The notes beneath the pieces were generated by a model that was given only the letters and a program-made list of their open reading frames with translations, searched no databases and was not told where the DNA came from. Of a stretch of 64,000 nt of DNA, positions 9,533 through 20,860 are shown one piece after another. The stretch lies in contig OX442314.1 of the NCBI GenBank assembly GCA_949358305.1, positions 31,925,608 to 31,989,607 on the forward strand, given 5' to 3'. Within the stretch, counting starts at the first letter, position 1. Every line of letters begins with the position of its first letter. The translations under genes were made by a program, and so were the position numbers. The stretch is from Strigamia acuminata (lineage: Eukaryota > Arthropoda > Chilopoda > Geophilomorpha > Linotaeniidae).

Positions 9533-10420
9533 CACAGAATAATACAGAATGGCCACTTCACCGCCATCTTGAATATGGACGAAGCCAATCGGCGACACAA
9601 CTCCCTGGTGGTGGCGATGGTGGTTACACTAGCAGACAACGTTATATAGTTATATATGGTAGTTATGGTTTTACATGTTATGTTTTGCCAATATTTGCAT
9701 GACATTCGCTTGTGATGTAATTTTTCTAAAGAATTTTTGGCAGAAAAATAAACAATTGTATCTTTTGTCAGTTTCCTGCATTCGTTTTTATTTTCATCAC
9801 TTTTTAAATGTCAAAATCAAAGGGGCACCATTGCTTTGCTATTGGATGCATAAGCAATAGAGAAGCATGTCCAGGATTATCTTTTTTTTTCGATTTTCTA
9901 ATGAAAAGGATGCTTTGAGATAATATAATAATTAATTCTTAGTAATGAAATAAATTTTATTAAAAATTAAAATTAAAAATTTTAAAACTAATTGTATTTT
10001 TTTATGAAATATTAAATTAAATTTTATTCCAAATAAAAAGGATGCTTTGAAAGTAATTTAATAATTAATTCCAATGCAAAAAGTTCAAATTATTTGTTTT
10101 GTACTTTTTTTTTAAGATAAAAATTCATAGAAATTAATGAAAAAATAAGAAATGTATCAAATAAGTAAAGAAAATACTGATAAACTACTAGTCAGTGAAT
10201 AAATACATAGTTTAGCAAACATATCTTCGAGTAATTATTTTTTGAACTCCATTTGAAACTTCCAAACAAAAATTTAAAGCCATTCCCTGCTTGTTTGTTG
10301 TCTGTTGCCATATAAACCACCATCGCTGCCACTGGTCGCGCTGCAGTCGTTGTGACGCAACAATGACTTCAGTCAACATCAAACGCGGTGGGCGGAGTGG
10401 TCATTCTGTGTTATTCTGTG
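9533..10420. mobile_element. MITE, 888 bp, with 7-bp target duplication
   Basis: The tips are CACAGAATAA and TTATTCTGTG, within imperfect terminal inverted repeats that can be followed for about 150 bp on each side. ATGTGAC lies directly outside both tips (9526-9532 and 10421-10427). The centre is very AT-rich and contains a direct repeat beginning AAAAGGATGCTTTGA. There is no transposase frame, so it is non-autonomous. The duplication of 7 bp (8-9 with one mismatch) does not settle the superfamily. Confidence 0.75.
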
Positions 10421-10427
10421 ATGTGAC

Positions 10428-10987
10428 AATAAATTTGTTACTTACCGTTACCACGCAATCAGCACACGTTCATTTTTAACACGTCATTTGAATTGACCGA
10501 GTTTGAACCTTTTGAATGAATGTCACGTGAGAGTCTATCTAAATATTAGAATAGTTCGTAATTTCAAGAAATGTTTCATCCAGTTAGGTTATACAATTTT
10601 TACCGTTTCCACCATTTGACCTCGCTGCATCCATGCTGTTTTGCAGTCCACTATTGCCACCTGGCGAAGAAATAGTCAAACTGACAAAAACGCTCCAAAG
10701 TCTTACATTTTGCCAGTTTATTTCTCGCCATACTGCAATGGTAAAATTTAAAACAATTATGAAATATTATAAACTATATTCCTTTTTTACGGGTATTTTG
10801 TTTTACATAAACCAATAGGCCTAAGATAAATAAAGTAGAAATTAATTCCAACATTAAAGTGGGAAATGGAGTAAATAATCATCAGACCTCCACAAATTTT
10901 AAAAATAATAATTAAAAATAGATGTATAAACACGTATAAACATGTATAAGCATACTAGAAAATTGAACGCAGCAAGACATAGACACA
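10428..10987. other. Gene-free spacer
   Basis: No gene is supported. A loose inverted repeat (about 10640-10740, around TTGCAGT and GCCACCTGGCGA) is the only structure seen. The target duplication CCGTA of the BEL element ends it at 10988-10992. Confidence 0.4.
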
Positions 10988-10992
10988 CCGTA

Positions 10993-11508
10993 TGTGAAAA
11001 CCGACACGATTTTACACGTTTTAATTATTATTGCCATTGTTTATTTGTTTTTTATAATGATGTGAAATTTTGATATATTGTTGATTTTAATTGTTCATTG
11101 ATCGTTGTATTAATTTGATTTGATGAGTTATTGATTTTGATTACATTTTATTTTAAACCCTTTTGAAATTGTATTTGTTTAGTTAAAAATAATTGTTTTT
11201 CACCTTAAACCACTTATCTTTTCCATTCCAAGAATTCACCTACTTTTAAATGTGTAACCAATTATCTTGTGCTCCCTTTTTGGAGCGCGTCATCTTTTCT
11301 CTGTGCGCTTTACTTGTAGCACAGAAGCGTTAGTCATTTCCTTTTTGTACATTTAATTATCGTTGTTTTAAAGAAAGAATAAACCAATCTTGAAGAAGTT
11401 TTGAACCAACAAGTCGACTTTTTTATTTCTCAAAAACTACATTTTAATTTGAAGTCATTATTGTTATTCAGGGAACTAATTATCCGCAATACCTTATTGC
11501 ATTTCAAA
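10993..11508 (+). repeat. 5' LTR of the BEL/Pao element
   Basis: It begins TGTGAAAACC and ends TTTCAAA. AATAAA is at 11378-11383. It matches 17511-18026 apart from a few C/T and A/G transitions. Confidence 0.93.
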
Positions 11509-11510
11509 TT

Positions 11511-11528
11511 TGGTGCCGAAACCCGGGA
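11511..11528 (+). other. Primer binding site, tRNA-Phe
   Basis: TGGTGCCGAAACCCGGGA lies two bases after the LTR. It is the exact complement of the 3' end of metazoan tRNA-Phe, including CCA, as I know that tRNA. Confidence 0.85.
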
Positions 11529-11569
11529 AACATCTAAGTAATTCCACACATCATACGCTCAACCACAAA

Positions 11570-12754
11570 ATGGTGCGCGTATACGAGATAAAGAGGCGAG
11601 CGCTCACGACGGCCATTGCTACTGCCAACGCCCTAATGACCACTATCACCACGGGAGTCAACAACGCAGCCCTATTGTCGAAGGACGAACTCGCCCTTTG
11701 GTCGCAACAACTCAACCAAAAATTACTAAGAGCACAAAAATCGTTTGAAGTCTGTTTGGAGCAAGCCAAGTCGGAACACGAGATCGATGAAACAATGGGC
11801 GATATGGATGCGACAGAAGACAGAGCAGTCGCTACAAAGGCAACGATAGACAGGTACATTCGAATAAATTACCCGCCTGTTCCACCTGTAGTCGACGCTC
11901 CGCTACCCGCACCCAAGCCGATTGACCACGACGCGCTCGTCGCAGCCGTGACCGCCGCTGTGACCGCCACCGCTCGAGCCACTCCGCCGCCTGTAATCCA
12001 CCAAAACGTAAGAAGAAAACCGTTAGAAATCCCCAGGTTCGATGGGAAACGACCCGAGGACTGGGGAGGTTTCTGGAAGACTTTTTGCGTGCAAGTCGCG
12101 GACGACGTGACGCTCGACGAGGAGCAAAAACTGCTGCACTTACGTGCTCACCTGCTCGGCGACGCGATGGAGGAAATTAGAACACTCGAAATAAACGCCG
12201 CTAACTACGCCGTAGCTGTAAACCGACTGACGAAAAAATACTGTGACCGGGCAGTGTTGGAAAACAGGTTTTTGTCTAACTTATTAAATTTGCCAATCAT
12301 TAGTAGTGAACGAGACATTGTTGGACTACAAAAACTTCACTGGCACGTGGAAATAAACGTGGAAAACTTGTCGAATATCGAAGTTCCGCTCGTAGAAATC
12401 CAACGGATGCTGTTCCCCGTCCTGGCCGCAGCCATTCCGAGAACCGTGATGCGCAAATATGATGACGACTGCGAGGGCGAACGATTGGTAATCAGATTAA
12501 TGTCGTGGGTACGAGAATTTTTATTAAAGGAGAATCGATACGAAATGATGATAAACCAACAAAAAACGATCAAAACACCCGCGCTAACTGACCCGGCCAA
12601 AGGAAGTGGAGATTCGAAGGGAAAGTCACATCGACGCAGAGGAGGAGCCAAGGAGAGCTCCGTAAACTCACTCTCGGTGGTAATGAATAAATGTCAATTC
12701 TGCTCTTCCAGTGAACACAGCCGAAAAACGTGCCCACTCTCAGTGGAAGAGTGA
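11570..12754 (+). CDS. gag: Gag of the BEL/Pao element (ends at an early TGA)
   Basis: I chose the ATG at 11570 because it has a good context and follows the primer site. The frame is already open upstream but lies in the LTR/primer region. The N-terminal half has a helical region and a Pro/Ala-rich linker. From about residue 153 comes the DUF1759 domain typical of BEL Gag (FDGKRPEDWGGFW). A CCHC knuckle (CX2CX4HX4C) follows near residues 377-390. The stop at 12752-12754 interrupts the run of zinc knuckles, which continues in the same frame downstream. It is therefore a premature stop and not the natural end. Confidence 0.85.
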   Translation: MVRVYEIKRRALTTAIATANALMTTITTGVNNAALLSKDELALWSQQLNQKLLRAQKSFEVCLEQAKSEHEIDETMGDMDATEDRAVATKATIDRYIRINYPPVPPVVDAPLPAPKPIDHDALVAAVTAAVTATARATPPPVIHQNVRRKPLEIPRFDGKRPEDWGGFWKTFCVQVADDVTLDEEQKLLHLRAHLLGDAMEEIRTLEINAANYAVAVNRLTKKYCDRAVLENRFLSNLLNLPIISSERDIVGLQKLHWHVEINVENLSNIEVPLVEIQRMLFPVLAAAIPRTVMRKYDDDCEGERLVIRLMSWVREFLLKENRYEMMINQQKTIKTPALTDPAKGSGDSKGKSHRRRGGAKESSVNSLSVVMNKCQFCSSSEHSRKTCPLSVEE

Positions 12755-14383
12755 AGAAGGAAAATTCAAGCGCAAGGAACATGCATGAGATGTTTAGGCA
12801 AAACACCCCATAAAACTGAGGAATGCCGCACCACCATGAAGTGCTTTTGATGCGAAGGCCTACATCACACTCAAATCTGCGATCAACCACGAGTCAACCC
12901 GATCGACAACAATGCGTCAAAAACACACGCCTCTGCAGTCGTGAGTAGAAACAATCGAAAATACGAGTTTTTAATGGTGATGATGGTGAATGTGATTGGT
13001 GAAAAAATAACGAAACCAGCCGTGTGCTACGTCGATGGCGGGGCACAACGGACATTCATAAGAACTGACTTGTCAAGAAAATTAAATCTAAAAATTATAG
13101 GAATCGAGCAAATGACTTTATCCGTGTTTGGTCGCGAGCCGACGACTGGAGTCCACAACAAGGTGGAGTTAACTCTCACTCCAACGCACGCCGACGCGCC
13201 TCGCATTACAATCGAAGCAGTAGAGATCTTACACGTGACGTCGACGCCTTGCGAAGTCCCGAATGAATACTTAGGCAAAAAATTAGAGGAGAAGGGAGTC
13301 CGAGTGACATGCAAACAAGTGGCCCTACACTCCGACGAGGTGGATCTGCTGATCGGAGTCGATAATTACTGGAAAATTACAACAAAAAGAACGGAATTCA
13401 TCGAAGACAACCTGATAGCAGTCAACACAAATTTTGGGTGGACACTGCATGGACAGACTACCAATGGCGTTCACATCCTGGCGTCAACAGTGAGGACAAA
13501 TCGAATAACTCTTGTACGCTCCACAGATGACATTATGAAGAATCTCTGGGAATTGGAGACCATTGGAGTCCAGCATGAATCGATCACAGATACGGACGAA
13601 ACTGAAGTTTTGCGCAAGTTCAACGAGTCGATACGATGGACTGGAACCAACTACTCAGTCGGACTGCCCTGGATCGTCGACAGTCACGAGCTCGAAGACA
13701 ACTTCACTGTTGCCGAGCAACGCTTCTTGAACCTGCTCAGAAAATTTCAACGACAGCCCAATTTATATTTAGAATATAAGAAGGTTATCGAGGAACAGCT
13801 GGAACAGGGCATCGTGGAAGAAGTGACCGGAGAGACGTCCAATCCAATTTATTACATGCCACACAGGCCAATAATAAAAGAAGAGCTAGTCACAACAAAA
13901 CTGAGGATCGTGTTCGACGCGTCAGCCCATCGGAAGGGACAGCTATCACTAAACGATTGCCTATCTAAAGGTATAAATTTTTTGCCATTCCTAATTGTTG
14001 TGTTGATGAAGTTTAGACTACGAAAAATCGCTGAGACGTCGGATATTCGCAAGGTGTTCCACATGATCGAAATTGAAGTCAAAGATCGAGACGTGACACG
14101 CTTTCTATGGGTTTGCGCAGACTGGGACGGAACGGGACGAGCCAAAATTCGAATACTACGCCAAACACGTGTTTTTTTCGGCGCAGCACCCAGCCCTTTC
14201 CTTCTGAATGCGACCATCAAGCGCCACATCAAGATCTACCAAGACAAATACCCCGCTACATACGAATTACTTTGTCGATTTTTATACGTGGACGATTTGA
14301 TCACGTCGGTGGATGACATTGACCAAGCAGTAAAGACATTCGAACAAGCTCGCGAAATGCTCGCATCGGCCGGCATGCAACTA

Positions 14384-15056
14384 CCGTCTTCCCCCGAACA
14401 TAACGTCATGACGTTATATTCAAGTTTTTTCGAAAATCGCTGTTTTCGAAAGTTTTAGCGATTTCTCGAATATAACGTCACTTCCAATATAACGTCATGA
14501 CGTTGTATTCGAATACAACGTCATGACGTTATATTCGAGTGCATTGACGGGTGCGATGCCGGGAAGCATTGCAGGTGCGCTTTTAACGGGCGCAATGCCG
14601 AAAAAACAAATTCGACACGAATTTTGACAAGAATTGGACACGAATTGGATACGAATTAAACACAAATTATCAGGGCCGTGTCGACCTATGAGGCGAAGAG
14701 GCGGCCGCCAGGTGGCCATGCCGTGGTATGTAAATTTACCAAGGCATGGCCACCTGGCGGCCGCCTCTTCGCCTCATAGGTCGGCACGGCCCTGCGAATT
14801 ATACACGAATTGGACACGAATTGTAAAACGAATTGTACACGAATTGTAAAACAAATTGTACACGAATTTGACACGTATTGTAAAACAAATTTGGCACGAA
14901 TTGTCCAATTTACATGCTCAATTTCTGATTTTTCTGATTTTTCAAAAGTTGCATGAAAAAGTACGAATATAACGTCATGACGTAGTGTTTGAATAAAACG
15001 TCAGGTGTCGTTGTATTCGAACACAACGTCATGACGTTATGTTCGGGGGAAGACGG
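14384..15056. mobile_element. MITE inserted in BEL pol, TA target duplication
   Basis: The terminal inverted repeats begin CCGTCTTCCCCCGAACATAA and run about 35 bp; TA flanks both ends (14382-14383, 15057-15058). TA duplication is typical of Tc1/mariner-type elements. Inside, AACGTCATGACGTT recurs several times, and many ACACGAATTG-like short repeats surround a second, nested MITE. Insert plus duplication is 675 bp, a multiple of three, but internal stops block translation. Confidence 0.85.
14671..14794. mobile_element. hAT-type MITE nested in the TA-flanked MITE
   Basis: The 124-bp element is almost a perfect hairpin with arms of about 58 bp and two mismatches. The tips are CAGGGCCGTG and CACGGCCCTG. 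Flanks are CAAATTAT (14663-14670) and CGAATTAT (14795-14802), an 8-bp duplication with one mismatch. CAGGG tips and 8-bp duplications are hAT hallmarks. Confidence 0.82.
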
Positions 15057-17510
15057 TAGTAAAATGGCAGACTAATTCTCCTGAACTGCGCGAAATATTC
15101 AGAAAAGAAGATCCTGCGGATGCAAATGTGACGTCAAATGAAGAATCCAAGGTACTAGGACTGAAATGGGACCCGACTTCGGACAAACTGAGTTTGCAAA
15201 TTGAAAACATATCGAACGTGAACAGCAAAACAGCGACGAAGAGAGAAGTAGTCCAAATCACCGCCCAGATATTTGACCCACTCGGATTCGTCACACCATT
15301 CACCGTCACTGCAAGAATTTTCTTCCAGTCACTTTGGTTGAGAAAACTGGAATGGGATGACGAATTGGATGAAACTCTCAAACTCAATTGGTTTAAATGG
15401 GCAGAACAAATACCAAAACTGAGCGAATTCCAAATTCCGAGATGGCTGGGAGTGAAGAATGAAATGAACTGCGAGATCCACATTTTTTCCAATGCAAGCC
15501 CCAAGGGGTACGGTGCTGTCGCCTACATTCAAGACACCACGGAAGACTTAATCAATTCGTTCTTTATTTTTTCTAAATGTAGGGTAGCACCAGTCAAGGC
15601 TTTAACATTGCCAAAATTGGAACTGATGGGGGCCTTAGTAGCAGTCCGCATGGCCGACCAAATTAAAGAGGTGACGAGTTGCCGTGAAATACACTACTGG
15701 ACTGACTCGCAAATCTGTATACATTGGATCCGCAACACGGCTAAAAGACCACCGACATTCATACAGAATAGAGTGCTGGAGATCCGCGAAAAATCAAAAA
15801 CCGACAATTGGAGACACGTACCGGGCACTGACAATCCTGCTGACCGTTTAACACGCGGTTTAACAGTCGACGAATTGATGACCGACCAGCTGTGGTGGAA
15901 CGGACCAGACTGGATGCGAGGTTCTCGTGACAATTGGCCGAGTTCTCAAGTGGAAATAGCGGACGAGTCAGACGAGGACAACATCGAAACTCACGTCGAA
16001 TCCCTCCAAATCATTAACGCAAATTTTATTTTTTCTAAATTTAGTTCATTTGGTCGACTACGACGTGTCACAGCTTGGATGCTGAGATTCGCGGCCAATA
16101 TACGGACCGTCGACATCTTAAATAGAGTTCAAGGACCGTTGACCGTCACCGAACTCAAACGGGCTGAAACGACACTGATCCGAGCTGCACAGCAAGAGAA
16201 CTACGGAGTCGAGATGACACAACTTCAAAATGAAAAACCACTGACCGGTTCAAAACTGCAGAACTTAGACGTTTTTCTGGACGACTCCAGAGTGCTGAAG
16301 TTGCACACTCGACTCAGCAACTCAAAAGACATTATCACTGCAAAACCTCCCGTGCTCCTCCCATCCAATCACACCCTCACTAAATTGATTTTATCGTTTT
16401 CACACTCTCAGGTTTTCCATTGCGGTTTGACGGCCACCTTGGCACATTTCCGTCAGAATTACTGGACGGCATCCGCAAGGAGAACCTTGAAGGCAATCAT
16501 AAAGAGATGCGTGACTTGCAAACGAATAAATGGACGATTGATGAGAGAAGTGCCCGGACAGTTACCTTTTGATCGAGTATCACAGTGCAGCCCATTCGCT
16601 ATCACCGGAGTCGACTTCGCGGGCCCAATCGTTGTACGCGGAAGAAAGACCAAAGCATACATCGCTCTCTTCACCTGTGCCAACATCAGAGCGGTACACC
16701 TTGAATTAATTCCATCGCTCACCACTTCAGATTTCGTAGGTGTGTTGGAACGCTTCATCAGTCGACGCGGAATGCCCAAAACTATCTACAGTGACAACGG
16801 AACGACGTTCCACCGTACAAACCGTGAACTGTGCGCTTTATTGCGAAATACAAGAGACGACTCGGTGCGCAATTTTCTAACTCAAAAGGGGATTGAGTGG
16901 AAGTTCATCGTGAAAAATGCTCCTTGGTGGGGAGGATTTTGGGAGAGGATGATTCAAACAGTCAAGTCTTGTTTAAAAAAGACGATTGGATTGGCCTCTC
17001 TCAACTTCTTTCAATTGAAAACTCTGCTCACCCAAGTAGAGGCAATCATTAATAAAAGACCCATTACTTACATTTATGATGCGCCAAATGAACCCGAGGC
17101 TCTTACGCCAGCCCATTTCTTGACAGGGATCAGCCTGAACCTTCTGCCATCCGCCGAAGACGCTGCGTCGACTGAACCAACTCAGAAGTCGTTTGTTCAC
17201 CAGTGGAAAAGACGTCAACAAGTTTTAATGGACTTTTGGCGACGATGGTCTCGGGAGTATTTGGTCGACTTAAAAAAACAAGTGGGAAAACCAAATACCA
17301 GCCAACTTCAATCGGGAGATGTAGTGCTGGTAGAAGACTTATTAAAGTCAAGAGTCAACTGGAAAATGGCACGTGTTATCGATATACACCCCAGTAGAGA
17401 CGGTGTAACGCGTTCTTGTGAGTTGTTAATGCCTAATGGCAACAAATTTAGGCGACCTGTGCAACGCTTAATAAAAATGGAGATTCATTCCGGTCCCGTG
17501 CCGCCGGCAG

Positions 17511-18026
17511 TGTGAAAACCGACATGATTTTACACGTTTTAATTATTATTGCCATTGTTTATTTGTTTTTTATAATGATGTGAAATTTTGATATATTGTT
17601 GATTTTAATTGTTCATTGATCGTTGTATTAATTTGATTTGATGAGTTATTGATTTTGATTACATTTTATTTTAAATCCTTTTGAAATTGTATTTGTTTAG
17701 TTAAAAATAATTGTTTTTCACCTTAAACCACTTATCTTTTCCATTCCAAGAATTCACCTACTTTTAAATGTGTAACCAATTATCTTGCGCTCCCTTTTTG
17801 GAGCGCGTCATCTTTTCTCTGTGCGCTTTACTTGTAGCACAGAAGCGTTAGTCATTTCCTTTTTGTACATTTAATTATCGTTGTTTTAAAGAAAGAATAA
17901 ACCAGTCTTGAAGAAGTTTTGAACCAACAAGTCGACTTTTTTATTTCTCAAAAACTACATTTTAATTTGAAGTCATTATTGTTATTCAGGGAACTAATTA
18001 TCCGCAATACCTTATTGCATTTCAAA
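17511..18026 (+). repeat. 3' LTR of the BEL/Pao element
   Basis: It is the counterpart of 10993-11508. The pol stop codon overlaps its first bases. No clear polypurine tract lies immediately upstream. Confidence 0.93.
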
Positions 18027-18031
18027 CCGTA

Positions 18032-18639
18032 TTAGTATTTAGTATACACTAATACCAACCGTAATGCCTAATGTTCTAATAAAACTTGTTGAGGTTCAGA
18101 AACTGTATTATGTTACAAACAAGGTGGGATATAGTTGTTTTGTAACCAAGGCACCTACCGTTGAAGCAACCACCACCAAAAAATTAGAATAGAAAGGTAA
18201 GACAGAATTCGTGGGAAAAAGCAGTCGATGCCAATCATCTGTAGAATCAGACTCACGATCGCTACGAAGACCAAAATTAAAAGTATTACGGAAGCCCAGA
18301 CGAAAACCACGCGATTGTTCGCACCGGTGCTCTATAATTGATTAAATAGTCACGATTGCTTGTTGGATGTGTTCAATTTCAATTGTAAATTACCAATGTG
18401 CGAATGGACTGTGTTCTGTGGACAGCATCGACGGATGACGACTGAGTTGAGAGCTCAATGGTGGCTTCCATGGTGGACGAATGTGGTAAAATTAAGGCGA
18501 GGTAAATGATGTGATGCAAATATTGGCGGTTGGTAGATTAATCTACAAATTTGCTCACCGAGACGTGCCGTAATAAAGACATAAAGAAACATTAATAACC
18601 ACGTCAATGGCTTTTATTTGAATATTTGTTTTATTAATA
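18032..18639. other. Gene-free spacer
   Basis: No gene is supported. GTATTAGT...ACTAATAC (18030-18056) is a short inverted repeat next to the BEL insertion point. The rest shows no repeat or coding pattern I can name. Confidence 0.35.
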
Positions 18640-18814
18640 CATCGGATTTTTTTTTTTAATTCGATGAATAGCATTTAGATACTTTTAATAATTAATTTTA
18701 AAAATATAATATTCCAAACTGACCCATAACTTGGAATCGCATTTTCCATTTTTCCGATTTATATCTGGTTTTCCGTTTACCCGATCAATTTTCGGTTTTC
18801 CGTTCACTTAATTG

Positions 18815-18973
18815 ATGTGGATACAAATCGCTTTATTCTCGTATCGCGCGACCTCTGCGCGTTACTGGTCGAACTGGAAGTCCCCAAGTCACGTTTTAGG
18901 TCGCGAGATTATAGAACAATTCCCTCTGGCCGGAGAGACCCTCACATTGGATTTTCACATTGGATCAAGGTGA
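18815..18973 (+). pseudogene. Integrase-like retroelement scrap
   Basis: The 53-codon frame opens with MWIQIALFSYRAT and contains a GREI segment. These resemble the IALFSYR and (Y)GRE stretches near the end of the integrase core in Gypsy-like Pol proteins. The same frame is conserved at 32913-33071, with many third-position changes. There is no flanking pol sequence, so it is a fragment within the duplicated gene unit. Confidence 0.45.
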
Positions 18974-19380
18974 CCAGAAACAAAACATCATTTATTACAT
19001 TGTTTAAACGTTTATTATTAATTGTTACATTCAATAATGGGAAATAATGCTACAAGTATGTTCGTTGGTTGAAATACAAATCAATCTATGGCTACATTGA
19101 AACACTGCTTCTTTCACTAAAGCAAGTGATGCAAGTTGTGTGAGACTAATAAATATATTTGGGTTGATGCCCGAACGGGCGTATTGTGATTGCGCAGCAT
19201 TAAGAGTAATGGTGGCGATCAGTGACTGTTTGAACTTTGAATTTAGCATCAAGTTATAGTCTGTCATCTTATGTGGTTGTTAATAATTAGAATACCGGTA
19301 ATAATAATTAATGAGAAATACATCCGAAAAACTAATGAGGATACGGGCTTATAAGCAATAATAGAGTGAGATACGATCGG

Positions 19381-20860
19381 TTAGTTTTTCCCAGGGAGAA
19401 CTTGGGGCAAATAATTCAAGCAGGAAAGGAGGGAAAATCCGAGGAAAAGTCCTACGCTGCCACCCACATCAGATACCAAGCTGGACAGGGGATAAACGAA
19501 ATATTCGCTAACGATTTGCTTCGTATTTATTGTGTAAATAATTGCGACGGTGGTGCCAGCGCCGTATTGTGGAGAGCCATATTCTGTCATTATGGGGAAT
19601 CTGGTGACGGAACATGGGCGTCTGCAGTTGCTGTTATGTTGCGAATACAAAAGGAGTAAAATTTTTGTTTTCAGTTTATTCACTTGGGAAATTGAGTTGC
19701 AAAGCGGCTTTGTCGAGTTCACAAAAGGCCATCTAAGGTGGATATGGAATTATTATTGAATATCTATTGATAAAGCATAAGTATTAATCTGACCTGCATT
19801 TGATGTCAGAAGTGTCTAATTGGTCACTAATCCATCGATTAATGCACTCGATCTCTTCATCCTCAGTGACGCAGGGGTTTCGACTCGTGTTTAAATAGTC
19901 AAACTACAACAGTTGTCAATATTTAAATACGGAAATCAATGCGATTACTGTCTGTGTTTGTTTGTTTACTTGTGTTTCTGACAGTTCCAGAGCACTGTAT
20001 GTCGATGAACGAATGACTGATTTGCCAATAAACATGAGTTTGGTTGAAGTTGCTTCGTAAACATCAGCCTGTAATAAACGAATTGTAATATTGTTATATT
20101 GTAATATTGGATTGATCTTACAAGTAATCCTCTAAAATCTGGAGTAAACGGAAAACCTAACCAAAACACCTTGGTTTTTCCAACAAAATACCATTGCAGA
20201 TCTAAAAGAATCAAATATTGTTTCAGGATTTTTGTGTGAATTAAATGGAATAGTTAGTAATGACCAAATTGTAGAACTTTGCATGGACCCGCGATCGTGT
20301 TGGCTTCCTTCTCTTTTAGCCAGTCTTCGGTTTCACATTTGCTGGAATTGACAGCATGATGACACTAGAATACCCAATTGGCTTTATACAGTCAAATTGT
20401 TACATAATGTTTGAACTTACTCTGGCTGATTTGACGATCTTCTCTTTTGTTGAGTATTCCCATAGATCCAATAGTGTGACGTTGATCTTGTCGAAAGGGA
20501 AATGGTCCCTGTCGGCCCAACTCAGTGCGCTGCAAGCTGCGTCTCTTGCACAGAGTGGATCGAATTTTTCGGAAAAATCGTACATCAAATTGGATGTGTA
20601 TGGGCAAAGTATGAGGCTAGGTGTTGTGTACTGGCTGAAACTTTCAATTTTTACATTGGTGCCTACTGGCTTTGAAAAGTACTTGTCGATGCAAATTGAC
20701 AACTGCCAAGTGCACAGTGCAGTGCTCAGCAGCAGGGAAGCAATTCCCAATGCTTTGGCCGGCTTATTTGCCTGCGGTCGTCGTTGTCGTTTTGGTGGTG
20801 GTAGGATACGAATATGGTGTACGCAATTCTACGTCTTATGCTTCTACTACGGATATTCAT
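19381..20860 (-). pseudogene. DEG/ENaC channel gene, copy a, frameshifted
   Basis: This is a six-exon gene on the minus strand with exons 20421-20860, 20265-20364, 20122-20201, 19970-20068, 19794-19903 and 19381-19732. Splice sites and phases match copies b and c. Exon 1 lacks 16 bp present in both other copies, near 20823, which shifts the frame before the first membrane segment. No in-frame ATG rescues that segment. The last exon is intact and ends with the second membrane segment and its GGSVGLFLGFS signature. Unless splicing or initiation is unusual, this copy makes no channel. Confidence 0.8.

Larger units (their letters stand above)
12755..17515 (+). pseudogene. pol: Broken Gag-Pol remainder of the BEL/Pao element
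   Basis: In the gag frame, the rest of the zinc-knuckle region follows, with a second TGA at 12848-12850. Next come a retropepsin-like region with DGGAQ in place of the usual D-S/T-G, a reverse transcriptase with FLYVDD (about 14281-14298), and then a 673-bp MITE (14384-15056). The frame resumes at 15059 with the RT end, RNase H, a HHCC finger, a DDE integrase and a basic C-terminal module, ending at TGA 17513-17515 inside the first bases of the 3' LTR. RNase H reads SNAS where an aspartate is expected. The copy cannot make a complete Pol. Confidence 0.9.
10993..18026 (+). mobile_element. BEL/Pao LTR retrotransposon, inactivated
   Basis: The 7,034-bp element has 516-bp LTRs that differ at about four transitions, and it is flanked by the 5-bp duplication CCGTA (10988-10992, 18027-18031). 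Its order is gag, protease, reverse transcriptase, RNase H, integrase in one frame. Two TGA codons and a MITE in the RT/RNase H region break that frame. The DUF1759-type Gag, the YVDD RT and the layout identify BEL/Pao. LTR divergence of just under 1% points to a fairly recent insertion. Confidence 0.95.

Noticed and set aside
19681-19740. A short intron in the last DEG/ENaC exon (GTGAAT to AACAG)
   Set aside because: Splicing there would break the frame, while the unspliced sequence stays open in all three gene copies.
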